Below, piece after piece: positions 15,164 to 23,774 of a stretch of 64,000 bases of DNA; within the stretch, counting starts at the first letter, position 1; each line of letters opens with the position of its first letter. The position numbers were made by a program, and so were the translations under genes. This DNA comes from an uncultured Collinsella sp. (GTDB lineage Bacteria; Actinomycetota; Coriobacteriia; Coriobacteriales; Coriobacteriaceae): NCBI GenBank assembly GCA_938005465.1, contig CALLNU010000046.1:10138-74137 (forward strand), read 5' to 3'. The notes beneath the pieces were generated by a model. It did no database searches. It was given only the letters and a program-made list of their open reading frames with translations, and was not told where the DNA came from.

Positions 15164-16330
15164 TTACTCGGCGTCGGTCTCCTCGTCCTTCTTCTCGGAA
15201 GGAAGCGGGGTAACCTCGATCTCGACGCCCAGAGTCTCAGCAGCGGACTTCATGGACAGGGAGATACGACGACGGTCGAGGTCGATCTCCATGACCTTGA
15301 CCTGAACCTTGTCGCCCACGTGGGTGACCTGAGAAGGCTGATCGACGTGCTTGTTGGCCATCTCGGAGATGTGCACCAGGCCCTCGATGCCCTCGCCCAG
15401 ATCGACGAAAGCGCCGAACGGGACAAGCTTGGTCACAGTGCCCTCGACGATAGCGCCGACGGGGTACTTCTTGACCAGTGCGCGCCACGGATCCTCGGTG
15501 GTCTGCTTGAGACCCAGGGAGATGCGCTCGCGGTTGAGATCGACGTCGAGAACCTCGACCTCGACCTCCTGGCCGACCTTGACAACCTCGGAAGGATGGT
15601 TGACGTGGTTCCAGGAGAGCTCGGAGATGTGGATGAGGCCGTCGATACCGCCGAGGTCGACGAAGGCGCCGAAGTCGACGATGGAGGAAACGGTGCCCTG
15701 GAGACGCATACCAGACTTGAGCTTGGACAGGATCTCGGAGCGCTCGGCCTTACGGGACTCCTCGAGCACGACGCGACGGGAGAGGACGACGTTGTTGCGG
15801 TTACGGTCCATCTCGATGACGCGGGCCTCGATGCGGGTGCCCATGTAAGAGGTGAGGTCCTTGACGCGACGGAGGTCGACGAGGGAAGCAGGCAGGAAGC
15901 CACGCAGGCCGATGTCGAGGATCAGGCCGCCCTTGACAACCTCGATAACCTCGCCCTCGACGTTCTCGCCGGAGTTGAACTTCTCCTCGATGCGGTTCCA
16001 AGCACGCTCGTACTCGGCACGCTTCTTGGACAGGACCAGACGACCGTCCTTGTCCTCCTTCTGGAGAACCAGAGCCTCGATGGGATCACCGAGTGCAACG
16101 ATGTCTGCAGGGTTAGCGTCCTTGCGGATGGACAGCTCGCGGACCGGGATAACGCCCTCGGACTTGAATCCGATGTCAACGAGCACCTCGTCATGCTCGA
16201 TCTTAACGACAGTGCCGTTAACGAGATCGCCCTCATCAAAGTCGGTAATCGTACCGTCGATGAGGTTGTTCATCTCCTCCTCGTTGACATCGTCAAGAGA
16301 GAAAATGGACGAGTTCTGAATCTCACTCAA
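15164..16330 (-). CDS. rpsA: 30S ribosomal protein S1
   Basis: 388 aa with four S1 (OB-fold) repeats, each recognisable by a GxVxxxxxFGAFVDLG-type core: GTVVKIEHDEVLVDIG, GEVIEVVKGGLILDIG, GTVSSIVDFGAFVDLG and GTVTKLVPFGAFVDLG. S1 delivers mRNA to the small subunit. The four-domain form is usual in Gram-positive bacteria and shorter than the six-domain E. coli protein. The start is a TTG at 16330, with GAAAGGGG about 8 nt upstream; the protein then reads MSEIQNSS. The acidic tail EKKDEETDAE is typical of actinobacterial S1. A strong terminator follows, and the 316-bp upstream gap must hold its promoter. Confidence 0.93.
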   Translation of the reverse strand: MSEIQNSSIFSLDDVNEEEMNNLIDGTITDFDEGDLVNGTVVKIEHDEVLVDIGFKSEGVIPVRELSIRKDANPADIVALGDPIEALVLQKEDKDGRLVLSKKRAEYERAWNRIEEKFNSGENVEGEVIEVVKGGLILDIGLRGFLPASLVDLRRVKDLTSYMGTRIEARVIEMDRNRNNVVLSRRVVLEESRKAERSEILSKLKSGMRLQGTVSSIVDFGAFVDLGGIDGLIHISELSWNHVNHPSEVVKVGQEVEVEVLDVDLNRERISLGLKQTTEDPWRALVKKYPVGAIVEGTVTKLVPFGAFVDLGEGIEGLVHISEMANKHVDQPSQVTHVGDKVQVKVMEIDLDRRRISLSMKSAAETLGVEIEVTPLPSEKKDEETDAE

Positions 16331-16646
16331 AGGTGGACCCCTTTCGAACTACGGGGCCCCGATTGCTAGGACCTACAGAAGGGTGCGACAAGCACACAAC
16401 GTTTAGGAACACTCGGGAGCCGACAGATACTAATGTGACGCTTATGCAATCACGTTCGTATAGGTTACGGGGAAATGGGTTCGATTTCAAGCGTGAACTG
16501 CGTTTTTTTACTCGTGTGGAGACTTTTTCGTAATCTTATGGACAGCCGTCTCCACAACTTGACGATAAGCAGTTTGCCCATACGCCTTTGAGGTAAAGTA
16601 TCCGGAGCCAACGATTCTGGAACGATTTTTCGAGAAAGGTGCCCGC
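16331..16646. other. Divergent intergenic region, rpsA / HAD phosphatase
   Basis: 316 bp without a gene. It contains a 9-bp inverted repeat, TGTGGAGAC (16515-16523) with GTCTCCACA (16548-16556), 24 nt apart, lying about 90 nt before the HAD start. Weak TTGACG and TTGCCC -35-like hexamers occur near 16558-16580 on the plus strand. I could not place a convincing promoter for either gene. Confidence 0.3.
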
Positions 16647-17405
16647 GTGCTCAAAGCAGTCGTTTTCGATATGGACGAAACGCTTCTTAGCATCAACCTC
16701 AACGCGTTCATCCTTCGCTATTTTAAGGATGTCTCGTCGATGCTCGCGGATATTGGTCGCCGCAGCCACGGTGGCACGATGGCGCGCCTCGGCACCATCT
16801 TGGTCGACCTCAACGCCAATCGCCGAAGCGGCACGGATAATCGCACCAATCTTGAGTTCTACCAAGAAGAGGTTGAGCGCCGGTGCGGCATTTGCCTCTC
16901 GGACCCACTCATCTACGAGGCGTTTACCTACTACGACCGCGAAGTTCTTCCGTACAAGAACGACGATGTCATCAACGCCCACGCCATGCCCGGCGCACAT
17001 GCCGCGCTCCAGGCCGTACAGGATGCAGGGCTACGTTGCGCGCTCTTTACCAACCCCAGCTTTCCGCAGGGGGCCATCGAGTGCCGCATGGGTTGGGGCG
17101 ACCTGGCCGACGCCCCCTTTGAGCTCGTCACGCACATGGGAAACACCACCCGCTGCAAGCCCGATGCCACCTACTATCTAGAGCAGCTTCAGGTGATGGG
17201 GCTCGAGCCGCACGAGGTCCTTATGGTGGGCAACGATCCCAAGCGCGACTTCCCGTCCCCCGATTGCGGCATCCAAACCGCCTTTGTGGGCCAAGGCAAG
17301 CCCAGCCGAGCCACCTGGCGCGGAACCATGGAAGACTTCGCCCGCGACTTTAACGCCGTAATCGAGGCCTTCTACGAGCACCAAGTAGCCCACGAACTGT
17401 CGTAG
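16647..17405 (+). CDS. HAD-superfamily hydrolase (phosphatase)
   Basis: 252 aa. The nucleophile motif is FDMDETLL near residue 8. A helical cap follows (about residues 20-110), then motif II in LFTNPS, motif III lysine in CKPDATYY, and motif IV in VGNDPKRDFPSPDCG. It probably hydrolyses a small phosphorylated metabolite in the cytoplasm; the substrate is unknown. The start is GTG at 16647 with GAGAAAGG upstream. It converges with cyuA, and copy 2 of the structured element lies 46 nt after its stop. Confidence 0.78.
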   Translation: MLKAVVFDMDETLLSINLNAFILRYFKDVSSMLADIGRRSHGGTMARLGTILVDLNANRRSGTDNRTNLEFYQEEVERRCGICLSDPLIYEAFTYYDREVLPYKNDDVINAHAMPGAHAALQAVQDAGLRCALFTNPSFPQGAIECRMGWGDLADAPFELVTHMGNTTRCKPDATYYLEQLQVMGLEPHEVLMVGNDPKRDFPSPDCGIQTAFVGQGKPSRATWRGTMEDFARDFNAVIEAFYEHQVAHELS

Positions 17406-17450
17406 GACCCCTCGCTCCAAACCAAATATCGCCGCAGGTTGAGCACAAGT

Positions 17451-17565
17451 CAGCGAAAATGCCCCTAAGCGAGCAATGTGCCTTGAAAGAGGAGGGCATA
17501 GGCCTTCTGGCCATGCCCGACGATTGAAAGGCAGATTGCCGCTTAGGGGCGTTTGCAGCGTCGAC
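17451..17565 (+). ncRNA. Candidate structured RNA element, copy 2
   Basis: Same architecture as the element at 14342. The outer stem 17459-17471 pairs with 17540-17552, with a sequence unrelated to copy 1 but complementary. The inner GCAA/TTGC and TGCC/GGCA pairs and the TTGAAAG loops are identical. The central hairpin pairs GGGCAT/ATGCCC and GGCC/GGCC where copy 1 has GACC/GGTC. Flanks also match (CAGCGA before, GCAGCGTC after). It lies between convergent genes (HAD phosphatase and cyuA). Confidence 0.6.
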
Positions 17566-17567
17566 TG

Positions 17568-17595
17568 GTTACGCGGTTTGGTAAAACCGCGTAAC
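17568..17595. terminator. Terminator-like hairpin at the cyuA stop codon
   Basis: A perfect 12-bp stem (17568-17579 with 17584-17595) with a 4-nt loop overlaps the first base of the cyuA stop codon region. No U-tract follows on either strand, so termination is likely weak or factor-aided, and it may work with the adjacent structured element. Confidence 0.45.
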
Positions 17596-18914
17596 TAGCA
17601 CACCTGGGTTTTGCCGATCATGATGTTGAGGATCTCGACGTCGGTGTCCTTCATGCCCACGCGGCCTACGTAGCCCATACTGGCGATTGTCTGCTCAACG
17701 GTATCTTGGATCAGGCCCTCGCCGGCGCGGAAGCCGCGACCCTGCATGGCCATATCATGGCCCAGAATCGCCGCATCGACGGCAGCCGAGATCTTGGCGG
17801 CACAGCTCGCTTTGGCGCCGTCGCACACGATGCCGCCCACGTTACCGAGCGTGTTCGAGACCGTCGCGCCAATCTGCTCGCGCGTGCCACCGCACAGCCA
17901 GGTAATCGCGGCGCCGGCGCCGCACGCGGCGCAAATAGCACCGCAAAACGCCGAGAGCGCACCAATATAGCTCTTGATATGCACGGCGATAAGATCGGAC
18001 AGCATCACGGCGCGCACCAGGCGCTCGTGGTCGCAGCGCAGGTACTCGGCATACTCCATGACGGGCAATGCGCAAGTAATGCCCTGATTGCCCGAGCCGC
18101 ACACAATGGCGACCGGCAGCGCGCAGCCGTTCATGCGGGCGTCGGACCCGGCGGCCGCACGGGCACGGGCACGGCAGGCGACGTCATCGGCACGAGCACC
18201 CAGCAGCGTACGACCCACCTCGGCGCCCCAAGCGTGCGCAAGGCCCTCGGCACTGATTGCGCCATTCAGCTCAATCTGACGCTCAACGGCAGCACGGGCG
18301 TCCTCAATGTCACCGTCCTCGATAAAGTCGATGATGGTCTCGATCGACATGGGCGTGTCGGCGTTATCTGCCGCCCGCTCGGCCACGACGCGCTCGGCGC
18401 AGGCGGCACACTCCCCCGCCGACTTGCCGCACACCGGAATACCGTCGAGGGTATGGCACGTGACATTGGTGTGGTGGTCGGTAATCTCGACGACCGCGGT
18501 ATGGCCCCCGGCCGTGGCAGTCACCTTGATGTAGAGGTTGGGCACACCCTCGACAAGCGATACATCGCAGTAGTCGGCGTCGGCGAGGAGCTCGGCCACG
18601 CGAGCACGGTCTTCATCGTTAACGCTCTCGAGCACCTCGAGCGCGCTTTTGGCGTCGCCGCCCACGGCACCCAGCACGGCCGCGGCTTCAATACCGTGCA
18701 TACCGCCCGAGTTGGGCACGGTCACGCTCTTAACGTTCTTGATGATGTTGCCCGAGCAGGCAACATCCATATGATCGGGCTCGTAACCGAGCGTCTGGCT
18801 CGCCAGCGCTGCTGCATAGGCAACGGCAATGGGCTCGGTGCAGCCGAGTGCACAGACAAGCTCGCGGTTCAAAACATCGCAAAACGCGGCATCACGAAGG
18901 GAATCGGTAGGCAT
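17595..18914 (-). CDS. cyuA: L-cysteine desulfidase / CyuA family (UPF0597, YhaM-like)
   Basis: 439 aa, close to the family norm. CyuA-type enzymes use an oxygen-sensitive [4Fe-4S] cluster to degrade L-cysteine to pyruvate, ammonia and sulfide; the family is related to serine dehydratase alpha chains. Seen: RELVCALGCTEPIAVAYAAA at the N-terminus with the first conserved cysteines, NSGGMHGIEAAAVLGAVGG, the central VCGSGNQGITCALPV, and the C-terminal GMKDTDVEILNIMIGKTQ. Several conserved Cys could ligate the cluster. AGGAGA lies 5 nt before the ATG. The short L-serine dehydratase SdaA is less likely given the length. It would supply sulfide for the metY product upstream in the chromosome. Confidence 0.82.
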   Translation of the reverse strand: MPTDSLRDAAFCDVLNRELVCALGCTEPIAVAYAAALASQTLGYEPDHMDVACSGNIIKNVKSVTVPNSGGMHGIEAAAVLGAVGGDAKSALEVLESVNDEDRARVAELLADADYCDVSLVEGVPNLYIKVTATAGGHTAVVEITDHHTNVTCHTLDGIPVCGKSAGECAACAERVVAERAADNADTPMSIETIIDFIEDGDIEDARAAVERQIELNGAISAEGLAHAWGAEVGRTLLGARADDVACRARARAAAGSDARMNGCALPVAIVCGSGNQGITCALPVMEYAEYLRCDHERLVRAVMLSDLIAVHIKSYIGALSAFCGAICAACGAGAAITWLCGGTREQIGATVSNTLGNVGGIVCDGAKASCAAKISAAVDAAILGHDMAMQGRGFRAGEGLIQDTVEQTIASMGYVGRVGMKDTDVEILNIMIGKTQVC

Positions 18915-19185
18915 AGGTATCTCCTGCTTGCATAACGGGCTTGGCTCTCAAAAATAGTTAGCTCCTTTATTTGATAACAATGCATCAAAAACTGCAACCA
19001 TGGTTCCGGCGGACGGCGCTCAAGCACAAACTGACAGCATTCATTCATGAGAAGCCGGTCTTGTTGCATGCTAAAGCGTTTGACCAAAAAACGCCCGAGC
19101 GTTTACGCAAAAGTCGCGCTATCATGCAGTCGAACGCGGTAAAACCTTTAGCATTTGCGCCGCACAGACCAGAGAGGAACCACTC

Positions 19186-19653
19186 ATGAAGATTGGTATC
19201 GGCAACGACCACGCCGCCGTCGAGCTCAAGAACATCATCTCCGAGCACCTGAAGGAGCGCGGCTGCGAGGTCGTGAACTTTGGCACCGACACCTCCGAGA
19301 GCTTTGACTACCCCATCGCCGGCTACAAGGTGGGTAAGGCCGTTGCCAACGGCGACGTCGACCTGGGCATCCTCATCTGTGGCACCGGTGTCGGGATTAG
19401 CCTGGCTGCCAACAAGGTCGAGGGCGTACGCGCCGTCGTGTGCTCCGAGCCCTTCAGCGCCAAGCTCTCCCGCATGCACAACAACACCAACGTGCTCGCC
19501 TTTGGTGCCCGTGTCGTGGGCTCCGAGCTCGCTAAGATGATCGTCGACGAGTGGCTCGACGCCGAGTTTGAGGGCGGCCGTCACGAGCGTCGCGTTAACC
19601 TCCTCAACGAGATCGATCACACGCGCGGCCTCAAGGTCGTCGACGAGGCCTAA
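19186..19653 (+). CDS. rpiB: Ribose-5-phosphate isomerase B
   Basis: 155 aa, the normal RpiB length. It interconverts ribose-5-phosphate and ribulose-5-phosphate in the pentose phosphate pathway (or allose-6-phosphate in some members). Motifs: GNDHAAVELKN at the N-terminus, the catalytic cysteine in ILICGTGVGISLAANK (about residue 66), and SRMHNNTNVLAFGARVVG. The related galactose-6-phosphate isomerases LacA and LacB lack parts of these. GAGAGGAACC lies 5 nt before the ATG. The 271-bp gap to cyuA holds both promoters, but no clear consensus was found there. An intrinsic terminator follows. Confidence 0.92.
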   Translation: MKIGIGNDHAAVELKNIISEHLKERGCEVVNFGTDTSESFDYPIAGYKVGKAVANGDVDLGILICGTGVGISLAANKVEGVRAVVCSEPFSAKLSRMHNNTNVLAFGARVVGSELAKMIVDEWLDAEFEGGRHERRVNLLNEIDHTRGLKVVDEA

Positions 19654-19680
19654 ACCACTCAGTGCCACAAGCTAACAGCA

Positions 19681-19727
19681 GGGGCCCGCTCGGAACTCAT
19701 GACCGAGCGGGCCCCTTCATAGATTTT
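19681..19727 (+). terminator. Intrinsic terminator of rpiB
   Basis: A perfect 13-bp GC stem (19681-19693 with 19703-19715) with a 9-nt loop, followed by a T-rich tail ending in TTTT (19724-19727). Confidence 0.75.
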
Positions 19728-19732
19728 GGAAT

Positions 19733-19766
19733 AAAAGGGCGCCGCAGATGGAGTTCCGCGGCGCCC
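19733..19766 (-). terminator. Intrinsic terminator of ndk
   Basis: A perfect 9-bp stem (19737-19745 with 19758-19766). On the minus strand it is followed by TTTTATT. It lies 39 nt after the ndk stop, back to back with the rpiB terminator. Confidence 0.75.
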
Positions 19767-19804
19767 AAGCCACACGCTAACAGCTTTAAGGAGTCAAAGC
19801 TGGT

Positions 19805-20209
19805 TTAGCCAAAGAAGCGCTTGATCTCAATCTCGGCGTTCTCCAGGCAGTCGGAGCCGTGGATCACGTTGGCGTTGACATCGACGGCAAAGTCGCCGCG
19901 GATGGTACCAGGAGCAGCGTCAAGCGGATTAGTAGCGCCCATGAGGGTGCGCATCTTAGCAACAGCGGAGAGACCGGAAACGACCATCTTGACGACCGGA
20001 CCGCTCGTCATAAAGTCGCAGAGACCGCCAAAGAAGGGCTTGTCGGCCAGATGGGCGTAGTGCTCCTCGACGGTAGCGCGCTCGAGCGTGGTCATCTCCA
20101 TGCGCTCGATGACAAGGCCGCTGCGCTCAATGCGAGCAACGATCTCGCCGATCTTGCGGTCGCGCACGGCGTCGGGCTTAATCATGATGAAGGTCTTCTC
20201 GATAGCCAT
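19805..20209 (-). CDS. ndk: Nucleoside diphosphate kinase
   Basis: 134 aa, the standard length. It transfers the gamma phosphate between nucleoside triphosphates through a phosphohistidine. Motifs: FIMIKPDAVRDRKIGEI at the N-terminus, LADKPFFGGLCDFMTSGPVV, and the active-site histidine in NVIHGSDCLENAEIEI (about residue 115). AAAGG lies 7 nt before the ATG. It is monocistronic: its own promoter is at 20274-20302 and its own terminator downstream. Confidence 0.95.
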   Translation of the reverse strand: MAIEKTFIMIKPDAVRDRKIGEIVARIERSGLVIERMEMTTLERATVEEHYAHLADKPFFGGLCDFMTSGPVVKMVVSGLSAVAKMRTLMGATNPLDAAPGTIRGDFAVDVNANVIHGSDCLENAEIEIKRFFG

Positions 20210-20273
20210 AAAAGTAGCCTTTCAAGTAGGTTCGCGCGTGCCCAAGTCCCATTCCGGCACCCGCCTGGACTGC

Positions 20274-20302
20274 ATCGTAACAGAGTTTTAGCTGCAGTTA
20301 AA
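20274..20302 (-). promoter_or_regulatory. Probable ndk promoter
   Basis: On the minus strand, -35 TTTAAC (20297-20302) and -10 TACGAT (20274-20279) are separated by exactly 17 nt, about 65 nt before the start codon. Confidence 0.5.
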
Positions 20303-20594
20303 CAAAAAGCTGTTTATTGAAACGTTGCAATTTATTAAAGCGCTCCATATGTGTCACTTCTGTTTCGAAGCCCGATTAGAGTACCATCCGACCGCCCATC
20401 AACCGCGCCGAACAGAGCAGGCGGTCGGTTGCCGCCCGCGAACGTATCCCCTTCACAACCTGCCCAAAGGTCCTACAGAAGTTCTCGACAAGCCCCTCCC
20501 CCATAGCAACAAAATACGGGCTCCCACATCAGCAGGCGCCCGTAAAGCGAAAACGATTTATCAATAAATGGACAATACGTCTTCAGCCAAACCT
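20303..20594. other. Gap between ndk promoter and argH stop
   Basis: Part of a 385-bp gap (20210-20594). Apart from the ndk promoter and the argH terminator (20512-20544) no feature is convincing. A plus-strand frame at 20325-20567 starts with TTG, has no ribosome site and no recognisable sequence. Confidence 0.4.
20512..20544 (-). terminator. Probable terminator downstream of argH
   Basis: TACGGGC (20515-20521) pairs with GCCCGTA (20538-20544). On the minus strand TTTTG follows. It lies about 50 nt after the argH stop. The loop is long (16 nt), so strength is uncertain. Confidence 0.5.
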
Positions 20595-22025
20595 CTACTT
20601 TGCCCCGTGACCCATCTCGACGACCTTGGTTAGCGATCCAAACACACCTTCGTCGACCACGAGCTGCGCCTCGGCACGCTGCAGCTGCACGGCAACGGCG
20701 GCAGGGGCGGTGCCGCCCTCGGTCGTGCGCGCGGCGACAATCGACGGGATGTCGAGCGCCTCGGTAATGTCGTGCTCAAAGAGCGGGCTTGCCTCCTGGA
20801 ACACCTCAAACGGCAGGTCCTCAAGATTGCAGCCGCGCTTCTCACACATCAGAACCAGATGCCCCACCACGGCATGTGCCTCGCGGAACGGCAGGCCACG
20901 CTTGGCCAGGTAATCGGCAACATCGGTAGCGGCAAGGTGCCCCACGCCGCACTCGCGCGCCATGGCATCCTCGTTGACGGTCCAAGTCGAAATCATTCCG
21001 GCCATAACCGACAGGCACTGCATGAGCGTATGGGCGGTATCGAGCGCGCCCTCCTTGTCCTCCTGCAAGTCCTTGTTATAAGCAAGCGGCAGGCCCTTCA
21101 TGGTCACGAGCAGCTGCACCAGGTTGCCATAGACACGGCCGCTCTTGCCGCGAATAAGCTCGGCAAAGTCGGGATTCTTCTTCTGCGGCATGATGGACGA
21201 GCCGGTGGAGTAGGAGTCTGAAAGCGTGATAAAGCCAAATTCGGAGCTCGACCACAGCACGATCTCCTCGGAAAGACGCGACAGGTGCATGGCCATGACG
21301 GAGCCAGCGTAATGCAGATCGAGCAGGAAATCACGGTCGGAAACAGCATCGAGTGAGTTAGGAATCACGCCCGCAAAGCCAAGTTCGGCAGCCGTCATCT
21401 GGCGATCGAGCGGATAGCTCGTACCGGCAAGCGCGGCAGCACCCAGCGGGCAGTTGTCGGCGGCATCAAAGGCGGCCTTCAAGCGTGTAAAGTCGCGCGC
21501 GAACATCCAGGAATACGCCAGCAGATGATGCGAGAGCAGCACGGGCTGAGCGTGCTGCATATGCGTGTAACCCGGCAGAATCACCTTGTCGTACTTCTTA
21601 GCCGCATCCACCAGCACATGGCGCAGCTCAAGATTGGCCTCCATGAGCTCCTTGGCCAGCGCCTTGACGCCCAGGCGCGTGTCGGTCGCCACCTGGTCGT
21701 TGCGCGAACGTCCGGTATGCAAGCGCTTACCGGCCTCGCCGATGCGACGCGTCAGCTCGCTCTCGATGGACATATGAATGTCCTCATCGTTGATATCGAA
21801 GGTAAAGTTGCCGGCATCGATATCCTGTTCGATTCCGTTCAGGCCCTTGGCAATCGCCTGCTCGTCCTCGGCACTGATGATGCCCTGGGCCGCCAGCATT
21901 TTGGCATGCGCCTTAGAGCCGGCGATATCCTGCTTATAGAGATGTTTGTCGGCCGGCAGCGACGCGCCAAACTCCTGCGTGACCTCGGCCACGCCTGCCT
22001 CAAAACGACCGCCCCAAAGAGCCAT
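20595..22025 (-). CDS. argH: Argininosuccinate lyase
   Basis: 476 aa, slightly longer than the 460-aa norm. It cleaves argininosuccinate to arginine and fumarate, the last step of arginine synthesis. Family signature GSSIMPQKKNPDFAEL is present (about residue 280) with the flexible catalytic serine loop, plus the N-terminal WGGRFEAGV and the HTGRSRNDQVATDTRL block. The start at 22025 (MALWGGRF) has GAAAGGGG 8 nt upstream; the longer frame to 22100 lacks support. argG lies upstream on the same strand but is separated by 522 bp that hold a small ORF and a terminator-like hairpin. argG and argH may therefore not be one simple operon. Confidence 0.95.
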   Translation of the reverse strand: MALWGGRFEAGVAEVTQEFGASLPADKHLYKQDIAGSKAHAKMLAAQGIISAEDEQAIAKGLNGIEQDIDAGNFTFDINDEDIHMSIESELTRRIGEAGKRLHTGRSRNDQVATDTRLGVKALAKELMEANLELRHVLVDAAKKYDKVILPGYTHMQHAQPVLLSHHLLAYSWMFARDFTRLKAAFDAADNCPLGAAALAGTSYPLDRQMTAAELGFAGVIPNSLDAVSDRDFLLDLHYAGSVMAMHLSRLSEEIVLWSSSEFGFITLSDSYSTGSSIMPQKKNPDFAELIRGKSGRVYGNLVQLLVTMKGLPLAYNKDLQEDKEGALDTAHTLMQCLSVMAGMISTWTVNEDAMARECGVGHLAATDVADYLAKRGLPFREAHAVVGHLVLMCEKRGCNLEDLPFEVFQEASPLFEHDITEALDIPSIVAARTTEGGTAPAAVAVQLQRAEAQLVVDEGVFGSLTKVVEMGHGAK

Positions 22026-22143
22026 GGAACCGTCCCCTTTCTCCAAATACCAAAACAAGCGCCCAAAGCAATGCGCCATATCGCTAAAGCGATTTTTCAA
22101 CCGCTAGTTTTACACATTCCCCACCGTGTGCGGAGCCATGTAG

Positions 22144-22314
22144 CTAATTTGCAAAGAAGTGACGCGCCATGCACTTGGCGCCCAACGTCTCCCTCCGGAT
22201 GTTGCCCTGCGAACCATCGATCCAGGCCTTCAGGCTCATAGGGACGTCCTCGACCCTTGCAGCGTCGAACTCGGGCGCGAGGGCAAGTAAAGCATGCGCG
22301 ATAGCATTGAACAT
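22144..22314 (-). CDS. Small hypothetical protein (56 aa) between argG and argH
   Basis: A frame starting ATG at 22314 with GAGGAG about 8 nt upstream and ending TAG at 22144. The product begins MFNAIAHALLALAPEFDAAR and has an amphipathic helix-like N-terminus and a mixed-charge C-terminal half. I recognise no family. Support comes from the ribosome site, C/G-ending codons and its position just after a terminator-like hairpin. It could be a remnant of a longer gene or a genuine small protein; an internal ATG at codon 25 is also possible. Confidence 0.45.
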   Translation of the reverse strand: MFNAIAHALLALAPEFDAARVEDVPMSLKAWIDGSQGNIRRETLGAKCMARHFFAN

Positions 22315-22364
22315 AATGGATACTCCTCATATATATAGGCGCAGAGCCGCCAAATTGATAGAAG

Positions 22365-22394
22365 GAGCCCCGCCGGACAACCCCGGCGGGGCTC
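22365..22394 (-). terminator. Terminator-like hairpin downstream of argG
   Basis: A perfect 12-bp GC stem (22365-22376 with 22383-22394) with a 6-nt loop. On the minus strand a pyrimidine-rich tail follows. It lies 150 nt after the argG stop. The stretch 22395-22547 holds no recognisable gene. Confidence 0.6.
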
Positions 22395-22547
22395 GGACTC
22401 AGCCGCAGACGCGGCATCATATATGCGGGCGGAACGTAGGGGCCACCGATGTTAAGAAGTGTCAGCAAGCATAACGAAAGGTAGGGACCCCGTGCGCCCG
22501 TTATGTATCACGCGGATGGGCCGCGCGGATACCAAGGGAAGGAGGCG

Positions 22548-23774
22548 CTAGGCCTGGGCGGCAGCAGAGCTGGGGCCCTGGACCTTTGCCCACGTCTTGA
22601 GTGACAGCGTATCGATCTCGATAAAGCCGGCGCTGGCCTTCTCGTCAAACGTAGTGTCGCGGTCGTAGGTAGCCAGACCGTAGTCATACAGGCTAAACGG
22701 GCTCTTGCGGCCGACGACATGGCAGTTGCCCTTAAAGAACTTCAGACGGACGGTGCCGGTCACGAACTTCTGGGTGTCGGCCATAAAGGCGTCGAGCGCG
22801 TTTTTGAGCGGGCTGTACCACTGGCCGTTGTACACGGCGGTGGCCCAATCCTGCTCGAGCTTGATCTTGGTCTTGAGCAGGTCGCCCTCGACGCAGATGT
22901 CCTCGAGCGCCTTGTGGGCGGTGATGAGCGTCAGGGCGCCGGGAACCTCGTAGCACTCGCGGCTCTTAAGGCCCACCAGGCGATCCTCGACCAGATCGAG
23001 ACGGCCAAAGCCATTGTCGCCGGAGATCTTGTTGAGGGAGATGACAATCTCGGAGAGCTTCATCTTCTTGCCGTCGACGGCGACGGGCTTGCCGGCCTCA
23101 AACTCAATCTCGGTGTAGGTCGGGGTGTCCGGCGTGTCCTCGGGGTTCTTAGTCATAACCCAAGCGTCATCGAGCGGCTCGTTCCAGGGATCCTCCAGGT
23201 GGCCGCACTCAATGGCACGACCCCACAGGTTGTCGTCGATGGAGTAGGGGTTGTCGTTGGCACCCTCGGGAACCGGCACGTTGTGGGCGTGGGCATAGGC
23301 GACCTCGTCGGGACGGCACTTCAGATCCCACTCGCGCACCGGGGCGATAACCTTGAGCTCAGGGTCGAGGGCCTTGACGGCAGCCTCAAAACGAACCTGG
23401 TCGTTACCCTTGCCGGTGCAGCCGTGGGCGACGTAGGTCGCGCCAAACTCGTGGGCGACCTCAACAAGCTTCTTGGCAAGCAGCGGGCGAGACAGGGCGG
23501 AGAGCAGCGGATACTTGTTCTCGTACATGGAGTTTGCTGCGATGGCTTTGGTCAGGAACTCATCGGAGAACTCGTCGCGCAGGTCGAGCACCTGGCAATC
23601 GAGAACGCCCAGGTCGAGCGCCTTCTGCTTCTTGGCATCCAGTCCGGTCTCTTCCTGGCCCACGTTGCCGCAGATGCAAACGACATCGAGATTCTTCTCG
23701 TCCTGGAGCCATTTGACACATACGGATGTATCAAGACCACCGGAATATGCGAGAACGACTTTTTCCTTGCTCAT
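22548..23774 (-). CDS. argG: Argininosuccinate synthase
   Basis: 408 aa, the usual length. It joins citrulline and aspartate using ATP. The N-terminal PP-loop AYSGGLDTSVCVKWL is at residues 8-22. Further family blocks are YVAHGCTGKGNDQVRFE, DNLWGRAIECG and NGFGRLDLVEDRLVGLKSRE. The start at 23774 (MSKEKVVLAYSGG) has GAAAGGA 8 nt upstream; a frame reaching 23825 lacks a better site. It feeds argH downstream. Neither an ArgR box nor a T-box was identifiable in the 554-bp upstream gap. Confidence 0.95.
   Translation of the reverse strand: MSKEKVVLAYSGGLDTSVCVKWLQDEKNLDVVCICGNVGQEETGLDAKKQKALDLGVLDCQVLDLRDEFSDEFLTKAIAANSMYENKYPLLSALSRPLLAKKLVEVAHEFGATYVAHGCTGKGNDQVRFEAAVKALDPELKVIAPVREWDLKCRPDEVAYAHAHNVPVPEGANDNPYSIDDNLWGRAIECGHLEDPWNEPLDDAWVMTKNPEDTPDTPTYTEIEFEAGKPVAVDGKKMKLSEIVISLNKISGDNGFGRLDLVEDRLVGLKSRECYEVPGALTLITAHKALEDICVEGDLLKTKIKLEQDWATAVYNGQWYSPLKNALDAFMADTQKFVTGTVRLKFFKGNCHVVGRKSPFSLYDYGLATYDRDTTFDEKASAGFIEIDTLSLKTWAKVQGPSSAAAQA

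Noticed and set aside
15065..16369. 434-aa plus-strand open frame opposite rpsA
   Set aside because: Antisense shadow of the ribosomal protein S1 gene; Leu/Asp/Val-rich composition mirrors the S1 codons.
20325..20567. 80-aa plus-strand frame between ndk and argH
   Set aside because: TTG start, no ribosome site, composition unlike a protein, overlaps the argH terminator hairpin.
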